Positions 57,282-64,000 of a DNA stretch of 64,000 nucleotides are shown one piece after another; the first letter of the stretch is position 1, and every line of letters begins with the position of its first letter. This DNA comes from Clarireedia homoeocarpa. Lineage: Eukaryota; Ascomycota; Leotiomycetes; Helotiales; Rutstroemiaceae. Location: contig LNKV01000013.1 of assembly GCA_001465935.1 (NCBI GenBank), positions 62,001-126,000 of the forward strand. Reading direction: 5' to 3'. Position numbers and translations under genes: made by a program. Below the pieces are notes generated by a model, which had not been told where the DNA came from, did no database searches, and was given only the letters and a program-made list of their open reading frames with translations.

Positions 57282-58663
57282 CAGTACTAGGCAACTGCTG
57301 TTAACCACTTTTACTTTAAGATTGATTTTATTATTTGACCACCTTTGCTTTTAATTAAATTATTAAACAACCAACAATTATTATTTAAAAAGAAGTATAC
57401 CAAATTGAAGCTTAGAACAATCTCTTTAAAGTCTATATACTAACTTTTATTGTAAAAGTGGGTGCTCTTTCAATATTTAGTATGCCATCCATTTGCCGCG
57501 ATACAAGCCTCGATTCTTGATAGTATACTCTCGATCAGATTCTCGAATAATTTATCATCCAATGTATCCTATGCAGCCTGGATACAAGACTCTAGCCTTT
57601 GCCTAGTATACTCTGATTCGCTCTTATTGCTGGCTTCCTCTGGGAACATCTTGTAGAGTCGTACTTTTAAGTGCCACTAGATATACTCAATTGGGTTCAA
57701 ATCCGGGGAGTATAGCGGCCAATCCTTTAATATATCGATCTTATGCTCCTGGAACTAAGCTGTAACTGTATATGCCCGGTATATAGGAGTATTATCCTAT
57801 ATAAAAATATAGCCAGAATCAAACTTCTTCTATACCGGCGCCAGTTCACCTTCAAGCACCTCGAGGTAGAAGTTGGCTGTATACCTATTCTTCTTCGACT
57901 CGAAGTCGCGATCTATAATATAAAGGCTTGTTCTCCTAGTATCCTAAAAGGCCTCCTAGACTATAACCTTTATATTCTTATCCTTAGTGTATATTTGAAC
58001 TAGTTCCTTTTTCCATTTATCTGCCGGCGTACGAAAGACCTATTCAGTCCTTTTGCCCCGCCCCTGCTTTACAGAACACTTATCACTCTATATAATCAAG
58101 CCCTATTCCTCTATTGTCAATCCCCTCTATATTAGACACTATACAAGCTGTTTAAGTGCATACTCCTCTGTGAGCTCTGGCCGCCTCTTAGCCTGTTAAT
58201 TGAAGATTCTATACTTCTTCAAAATCTTCTTGACTGTAGTAGGCTTACAACTCAACCTATATACGTCGATAACCTGTTTATAAGTTGCTTTTGGCTATAG
58301 TCGTACGTAACGTAGTAGGATTCGTTCGTCTCGTTCGGTATATGATTTCTTTCATGCAGCTTGTAGTATATCCTCTCCTGTAGGCCGTAGTATTGTCTGC
58401 TTCACAGTGTATTGTACTGAGCTGCGATCGAGGTTGAGGGCATTTGCAATCTCAGTATCTGTAGCACCTTGGGACTTCTTCTTTACGATTAATCCACACT
58501 GATATAGACTAAGACGTTTATTATCTCTTGAATTCCCGGTACTTAAGCCCAAAGGAATACGAATTGGTGGTATATTTAATAATTATAAAGGATGGATTAA
58601 GAATCAAATCGCGAAAATTCACGGTTTTGACGCGATTCGGTTAACAGCAGTTGTGGGTCACTG
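57282..58663 (-). mobile_element. Tc1/mariner-type DNA transposon, decayed
   Basis: A 1382-bp element bounded by TA target duplications (57280-57281 and 58664-58665). Terminal inverted repeats of about 25 bp begin CAGT at both ends and share the exact core CAACTGCTGTTAACC (left 57292-57306; right as the inverse at about 58639-58653). The bases between CAGT and the core differ. The interior is AT-rich and carries one broken transposase reading frame on the minus strand. Its neighbours have intact genes and higher GC, so the element stands out in composition. Confidence 0.88.
57470..58552 (-). pseudogene. Tc1-like DDE transposase relic
   Basis: The frame reads from about 58552 to the TGA at 57470 and is interrupted by several TAG codons. 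An N-terminal helix-turn-helix survives (KSQGATDTEIANALNLDRSSVQ). DDE-domain landmarks follow in order: SDKCSV (first Asp), an I-stop-DNTPIYRA segment (second Asp), and DWPLYSPDLNPIE (Glu, 35 residues after the second Asp). Stops fall where family members usually have Gln or Trp, such as before DNTP and after NPIEYI. This is the mark of C-to-T change on one strand, as produced by repeat-induced point mutation. No intact start ATG is seen. The protein is not functional as it stands. Confidence 0.88.
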
Positions 58664-58665
58664 TA

Positions 58666-59375
58666 CATACGTACTATACTGTATGTATAATATAATATAA
58701 TATAGCTAGCTAGCTAATAAAACCCAGATCGAGCGACTGCAAAACGTGGATACAGGATAGGTTGGTTATAAGAGTCGAGCCGAGCCGGGCTGAGCCGAGC
58801 CTAGCCTACATAGTAAGAAAAGGGCGGTGGTTGGTTGGTTGCAAGGTCGAAAACGAGTGAAAAAGAGCCTATATGTCATTTGGCTAAGTTACATACATAG
58901 AGAGAGATATACTATATATATAATAAGTTAGAGGGTATCAACATTCATTCTTCTTTTGCCAACTAAAAGGTTTTAATCCTAATATCAAAATATCATACAA
59001 GTAATGGTATCTTCATCCTTCACTCCCCCTTTCCATCCCTCCCATCCTCACCCGATCCACTCTCCCCTCCAACCTCGACACATTTCATACATCCCTCATT
59101 CCATTAAATGCAACAATGTTCAGAATGTTGTGCCTGCACACGCTTTCTACCATGCAAACGTTTCGCAATGCTTTACCCCCGCAGTGTATAATTCCAACGA
59201 CGAGAAAAATCCATTCGCTAAAAAAATTCTCACAATCCAAACCATATGAAATACAAGTATACTCAACGCCTTCCGAACTTTGCCGTTCAAAGTCAAGAGA
59301 TTCAAACAATGGAACGCCATCCCCTAGTTCGCCGTCGCTTCCAATAAATGACGTATGTAGTGGCCGGGTAGTTCC
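58666..59375. other. intergenic region between transposon and KAR9-like gene
   Basis: It contains (TAATA)n and (GCTA)n units at 58686-58717, a (GAGCC)n imperfect repeat at about 58775-58805 and AT-rich DNA. The open frames at 59004-59249 are low-complexity and unsupported. The last part is the likely 3' region of the KAR9-like gene. Confidence 0.5.
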
Positions 59376-62339
59376 TCACGGCCTCCACAGCTTCTTGGAA
59401 TTTCCTTTGCTATCGGTGCTTCCGTTGCTGCTTCCCCTTCTCATTGCTGTCGCAGCTCCGGCAATCGCTTGGGGACTCTCTCGGCCACTAATGCTCGAAC
59501 CAGGTCGTCCTTTCGGGGTTGGCAAAAGACTCGTCCTTCTGCTCGTAGCCATTGAAGTAGAAGATCGGATGACTGGAGTAGCTCTTGGATCACTTGGAGA
59601 AGGCTGCATGGAAGAACGGCGATTGTCACTCAGGAGATTGCCCATGGAGGACTTACTCACTAACACACGTGGACGAGAGGCTGGCGAGTTTTGAGACAGA
59701 ACTTGTTGAGAGTATGGGCCAGGTGTGGAAGGATCACGGCCCGCCGATCTAGAAAATGGTCTACGCGAAGGTGTCATAACTTCTTGAGGAGCTGGCGAGG
59801 ATGTGTTTCCACGACTAGGTGAATTTCGCAGAGGGATTCTGGAATCCGGTGTAATGGATTTGTTAGAATGGGCAGACGGTGGTAGGCGTGCATAAGGACT
59901 TGGTGTTGTCAGACTGAGAGGCTTGAAATTATGGCCGATGATTATGTCATTAGTGTTTGTGCTCGAGTTCCATCTAGGCCGGCCATCAAGCTGTATATTA
60001 GATGGTCGTAGAATTCTGTTGGTAGGAGTAGCTGAGCTTTGGCGCGGAACCGGAGATGGGGTGGCTCTTGAGAACCCTGGCCTGGTTGTAGGTTGTCCTG
60101 CACTGAGGTTCCTTCTTGAACCAGGCTGAGGGAGACTTGTTTTAGCTCCAGTACGTACCTTGCCATTCCTAGCAGGTGTGGCCGGGTCAAGCTTACTACT
60201 GAGGCCTGACATGATAACCGAAGATGCTGGAGAACTTCCAGGAGTATCGTAACTCCCAACAGTTGATCTATCATTTGACGACACCATGCTTGAGATTGAA
60301 TCTCTGAGCTGTTGGTTCCTGCGATCTACTTGAAGTTCTTCCAGACTAACGTCTAGTTCATTCATCTGCTCCTTCAGCGTGTCCCACTTGTGCTGCATAT
60401 CTGAGTGCAGTCTCAAGATTTCGCCATTGACTGTCAGACGATCCTTCACTCCCTTTTCAATGATTGACAAGACACGCTCAATGGCTGGACCATAATGCAC
60501 CTTCTTCGCTTCATAATTCTCAATCTTTTTGCTCATTGTCGCTGGATTGTTCAAGTGGACACCAGCATCAAGAGACTCTGTCAGCTTGTTGAGACTTCGT
60601 TCGACCGACTCATACATCTTTTGCGCCTGCCTGCCAGCACCCCGGAAGACAAGAACCCAGCGGTCTTCACCAAGTTCTCTCCGCAGTGATTCGGCATCCT
60701 TTTCAAGCGTCTTCCAACTTTTCTCTAATCCGTCGCGTCGCGTCTCGAGCTCGTTACAAGCGGTAGGGAAGATCTTTTCAGCTCTAGCATGGAACGTAGA
60801 TAGCCTCATTGGTAAGAAGTCCAAGGATGCTCTCAGAGGCTGCATTCTTGCAAACAACGCCAAAAGACTCGAGTCGTCTTGAGCCATGATAGGTGTATTT
60901 GGTGAGTTCGGACTCATTGGGAAAGCAGGCTGTATGCTGAAGCGACTGTTGACGTGCAATCTAGACTTTGCCGGTGGTGTCTCCTCAACAATCGTCTCGA
61001 GTTCCTTAATATCGACTCCATCAGTGTCGGCTTCTGCCAGCGACTTGTGTCTTTTCTCTTCCATTTCAAAGACGAGTCGAGCCAAGACATCCACTTCGTT
61101 GCCTATATCCCCCAGAACAGTGTTCCACAGTTCTTCCCATTCCATAGCAATCTCTACTGAGTTCTTGACAGCTTTGAGCGTGCTGCGTATTTTTTCCCAT
61201 TCTACAAGGATCGTCTCCACTTGTAATACAACCGTTTGCAGCTCATCTGCGGGCACCGTGGCTATATCCGGACGTTCTTGCAGAGCTTCTATGGCAGAGA
61301 CGTAGACGTTAATTAGCTTTTCGAACCGAGTGATGGCATTGTCTACTTCTTCCAAGCCTTCTCTTCCACCTGCCGCAGCCCATTCCACATCATCTTCGCC
61401 ATCGAGACCAGAGACCACCTCAGATGCCTTGAATATCCAGCTTCTGATTTGGTCTGCGGCTCCCATCAAAGCTCTGGAAGCCGCTTTGGAGCTAGGAATT
61501 GCGGAGATCTTCGTGGAAAGAGAAGCAGCATCAGGTAGTTGTAGTGAGGTCAATTGCGCAAGCTGGTTTGCAAATGACACCCGAGACAATGTGTAGATCG
61601 AACCTGCACGCTGGTGACCAAAGGGATTGAAGTACGATGAAACATCGGCCGAAAATTCGCTTGGTGTTGTCCCACCTGGTGGAGTATCTTTCGCTATTGG
61701 GGGTGGAGGTATTTCGTCGTCATCGGGAAGCATATAACGATTGATATGTGCTTGTTTGGTATCCGCCATAGCTTTTGTGCCATTTCCATTTATGTGTTCT
61801 GGTAGTCGATACTTCTGAGAATCCATCGCCACCCGGTCAGTATTTGCCGTCATGTCCTGGCCACCAAAGCTGTCAAGTGAGGGCGTTGAACGTGTGCTAC
61901 TTTCGAGTGTTCGTGTATCACTAACGCTGGAATCGTTAAGGCTTGCGAAGCTACTACCGGTAACCTGCGGCGTGAGAGGACCAACACTGCCACTCCACGC
62001 TCGGCCTCTCCGCTGAATGTGCGAATGGGTCGAATTTGCACGGTGGATTTGATCGAGCTGGCGAATGTGATCTTCGGGAATGCGGCCTATGTGCTCGGCC
62101 TGTGACGTTGGTGCAGTTGTTGTTGGGGTTTGGCTTGACTCTTTTCCAAAGCCTAGAGCAGCGAGACGAGCAGCGAGACCAGGTGAAGGCTTTCGCACCT
62201 GTCTTGGTCTTCGTTCTTGTTCTCGTTCTGGAGTCGACGGGCTGGAATCATGGGATTGTAAGGGTGAACTCAAATTGTATTCCGACCGGGGTCGCAAAAA
62301 TGTATCTGATCGCGATAGCGCGTCTCGAAGCGCTGTCAT
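59376..62339 (-). CDS. KAR9: KAR9-like spindle-positioning protein
   Basis: Predicted 987-residue intronless protein of the KAR9 family, which links cytoplasmic microtubule plus ends, through EB1/Bim1, to actin-based transport for nuclear positioning. The start is MTALRDALSRSDTF, the first in-frame ATG; the frame above it has only TTG. A Ser/Pro-rich N-terminus is followed from about residue 235 by the helical KAR9 region: RVSFANQLAQLTSLQLPDAASLS, AADQIRSWIFKASEVVSGL, DVEWAAAGGREGLEEVDNAI, ETILVEWEKIRSTLKAVKNSV, IFPTACNELETRRDGLEKSW, GEDRWVLVFRGAGRQAQKMYESV, EILRLHSDMQHKWDTLKEQMNEL. The C-terminal 300 residues are basic and Ser/Pro-rich, and include DSRIPLRN near residue 833, an SxIP-type EB1-binding motif. 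It ends KKLWRP. Confidence 0.9.
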   Translation of the reverse strand: MTALRDALSRSDTFLRPRSEYNLSSPLQSHDSSPSTPEREQERRPRQVRKPSPGLAARLAALGFGKESSQTPTTTAPTSQAEHIGRIPEDHIRQLDQIHRANSTHSHIQRRGRAWSGSVGPLTPQVTGSSFASLNDSSVSDTRTLESSTRSTPSLDSFGGQDMTANTDRVAMDSQKYRLPEHINGNGTKAMADTKQAHINRYMLPDDDEIPPPPIAKDTPPGGTTPSEFSADVSSYFNPFGHQRAGSIYTLSRVSFANQLAQLTSLQLPDAASLSTKISAIPSSKAASRALMGAADQIRSWIFKASEVVSGLDGEDDVEWAAAGGREGLEEVDNAITRFEKLINVYVSAIEALQERPDIATVPADELQTVVLQVETILVEWEKIRSTLKAVKNSVEIAMEWEELWNTVLGDIGNEVDVLARLVFEMEEKRHKSLAEADTDGVDIKELETIVEETPPAKSRLHVNSRFSIQPAFPMSPNSPNTPIMAQDDSSLLALFARMQPLRASLDFLPMRLSTFHARAEKIFPTACNELETRRDGLEKSWKTLEKDAESLRRELGEDRWVLVFRGAGRQAQKMYESVERSLNKLTESLDAGVHLNNPATMSKKIENYEAKKVHYGPAIERVLSIIEKGVKDRLTVNGEILRLHSDMQHKWDTLKEQMNELDVSLEELQVDRRNQQLRDSISSMVSSNDRSTVGSYDTPGSSPASSVIMSGLSSKLDPATPARNGKVRTGAKTSLPQPGSRRNLSAGQPTTRPGFSRATPSPVPRQSSATPTNRILRPSNIQLDGRPRWNSSTNTNDIIIGHNFKPLSLTTPSPYARLPPSAHSNKSITPDSRIPLRNSPSRGNTSSPAPQEVMTPSRRPFSRSAGRDPSTPGPYSQQVLSQNSPASRPRVLVSKSSMGNLLSDNRRSSMQPSPSDPRATPVIRSSTSMATSRRTSLLPTPKGRPGSSISGRESPQAIAGAATAMRRGSSNGSTDSKGNSKKLWRP

Positions 62340-62882
62340 TGGAGTAGATTTGAACAATCTAACCTTGAGGGAAATTCATTGAGTTGGATGGCGCAAAAGC
62401 GGCTCTTGAGGGTTTTCGTTTACATTGAACGAAAAGCAAGATTAAATTGTGAATGATGGCCTGAAGTGAATTGATGCAGGATGCGTAAACTTATTCTAGG
62501 AGCAATTCTGGGTGACCGAACTGGTTTTACTTGTGCAAGTACCGATAAGTTAGGAGATTGGTTGGATCCACGGACCTAGCTACCTTAGCTAGTCGTTCAG
62601 CGAAATGAGGACGTCTCGTTTCCTTTCGAAAGGGACCCGTTCCTGACTTTGTGCGATGGAGCAATAGATAGACAGATACGGCAGATAGCGAGGCCAACGA
62701 GGCCAACGAGGCGGCGAGTGGACAGAGACGAAGAGGTGAATGTTTTTTTGGATCTGGTATGCAATGTAATCTTAATGAATGATTGAAGAAGGGTGTGCAA
62801 AGAGCGGATGGGATATAAGGGTTATGAAGGAGCAACGAGGAATTGGAATTGGAATTTGAAATTTCCCACGCAGCCAAAGGGT

Positions 62883-62970
62883 AACCGCAGACCGCAGACC
62901 GTGGACGGGTAGACTGTGGACGGGACCGTGGACTGGACCGTGGACCGTAGATCGTCGACCGTAGACCGTT
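62883..62970. repeat. GACCGTGGAC-type imperfect minisatellite
   Basis: About nine imperfect copies of an 8-12-bp unit, GACCGTGGACGG / GACCGTAGACC, lie in a GC-rich island within otherwise AT-balanced DNA. Confidence 0.9.
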
Positions 62971-63176
62971 CAGAAAGAGACAAATATGTATCTATCGAAG
63001 GATTGACTTATTTGTTCTTAACCGTGTTAACTTGGCAAGGGATTCATGGGGAGCATGTTTGACCTGGAGGAACTCGGGAGTTTTGTGCAAGCCCGGCTTG
63101 TTTCGAGACATTTAAATTTTCTTCAATCTTACAGTGCAGAATAACAGGACAGGACGCCTCAGCGTGTACGAAGCAC

Positions 63177-63222
63177 AAGCACCAGCACCAGCATAAGCAC
63201 CAGCACAAGCACCAGCACAAGA
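63177..63222. repeat. CAGCAC(AAG)CAC imperfect repeat
   Basis: Alternating AGCACC, AGCATA and AGCACA hexamers in about seven to eight copies. Confidence 0.9.
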
Positions 63223-64000
63223 TTAATATTGTACAATGTCCGTCCGTACCTTTCTTTGGTGCTTTGGAATCTTTACTTCCGTACCAAAAAAGTACTTTGT
63301 AATCTTACCAGTCCCATTCAGCCCCATTCAGTCCCATTCTCCTACACGCGTGGTTGGCTGTTGTTTCCCTCCCCTCCATAAACATCTCGTCATCGAACAA
63401 TTCTGCGAATGCCTAGGCCAACGATGGTGCTTGATTCCCGGTGAGCCTGCAGGTGGAAGGTACAGTAGTATCCACTGCTTCTCCGTTTTATGCATGCGCC
63501 TGTCTGCCCGAGCTACCTGGCTACCTAGCTACCTGGCTCGCAAGTGAGGGAGAGCATGAGCATGGACCAACCAAGGGGGATCCATTCATTCTTCTCAAGC
63601 TGAAACAGCTGGCTTGTTATGAAAGTATATCTGGAACAGACCGAAGATATATTTCCTCCTTCGACGAGAGCTATCAATTCTTCTCCATTAATTGTGTATT
63701 CTGCACCGAGCACCGAGCACTGATTACCGAGCACTGAGCACAGAGTACGGAGTATTGAAAAGGGATTGACGTCCTCCATTCTCCATTCTCCATCCTCGTG
63801 CAAGTACTCCCAGTAAATAAATACATGCAGGGGAAAGGGGACATGTTTTTCTAGAACACCTTTCGAAGGACTCTATCTTTCCACACACTTGTATTGTATG
63901 TAGTCTCTCCCATGCAGCTCGTCTCATGGCAAACAAGTATTGTCCATAGCCTGCATATATTTGCTTGTCACCTCTCCCACTATTCCAACGTTCTCCTGCA

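Larger units (their letters stand above)
62340..64000. other. upstream region of KAR9-like gene and window end
   Basis: No gene is supported in 1.66 kb. It contains the GACCGTGGACC-type repeat at 62883-62970, a CAGCACAAGCAC repeat at 63177-63222, CCCATTCAG triplicates at about 63309-63338 and GCACCGAGCACTGA repeats near 63703-63745. An ORF cut by the window edge is not evident. Confidence 0.45.

Noticed and set aside
57690..57706. tRNA B-box-like GGTTCAAATCC
   Set aside because: It is the reverse complement of the transposase PDLNPIE codons in the Tc1 relic. No A box or cloverleaf surrounds it.

Overview
This window looks like nuclear DNA of a filamentous ascomycete (Pezizomycotina). Most genes carry several short GT-AG introns (44 to about 140 nt) with CTAAC/CTGAC-like branch sites. 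Promoters are pyrimidine-rich, the intergenic DNA is full of microsatellites, a 5S rRNA gene lies dispersed among protein genes, and a DNA transposon carries stop codons typical of C-to-T decay. Protein resemblances point loosely to Leotiomycetes; this is inference from recall, not a tested placement.

I rebuilt 18 protein-coding genes exon by exon. In every multi-exon model the exon lengths sum to a multiple of three and the splices restore conserved family motifs. In order: glycine-rich RRM protein (+, 3379-4331); ChaC gamma-glutamylcyclotransferase (-, 4741-5905); penta-EF-hand protein (+, 6759-8107); GFA/CENP-V-like zinc enzyme (-, 8965-9959); citrate-lyase-beta-like protein (+, 10573-11717); Tls1/C9orf78 homologue (+, 12325-13688); degenerate metallo-beta-lactamase-fold protein (-, 14307-15455); C2H2/cysteine-rich zinc protein (+, 18964-20555); FAD-linked oxidase with an extra N-terminal domain (+, 21512-24280); DUF726 lipase-like protein (-, 25157-28780); UTP23 (-, 29358-30378); PTC7-like PP2C phosphatase (-, 30941-32202); CAF120/SKG3-like PH protein (+, 34182-38480); single-pass membrane protein (+, 40938-42594); condensin subunit BRN1 (-, 43889-47304); Na+/Ca2+ exchanger family protein (+, 47846-51045); cytochrome b2-type FMN dehydrogenase (-, 51947-53686); secreted GMC oxidoreductase (+, 54803-56693); and a KAR9-like protein (-, 59376-62339), which makes 19 with the intronless genes counted. 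A Tc1/mariner-type element with a broken transposase lies at 57282-58663.

The genes do not form an operon or an obvious biosynthetic cluster. They are mostly housekeeping functions: RNA binding and splicing, ribosome assembly, glutathione turnover, chromosome condensation, spindle positioning and ion transport. Two oxidoreductases, CYB2-like and GMC, share a divergent promoter region. BRN1 and the exchanger share a short bidirectional promoter of 541 bp.

The two most notable structures are a complete 119-nt 5S rRNA gene nested in sense orientation inside a 676-nt BRN1 intron, and a 5-nt microexon in the ChaC gene. Other points of interest are two in-frame glycine-rich microexons in the RRM gene, a stop-free 3n intron in the FAD oxidase, a metallo-beta-lactamase-fold protein lacking metal-ligand histidines, and a 60-bp coding repeat in the CAF120-like gene.
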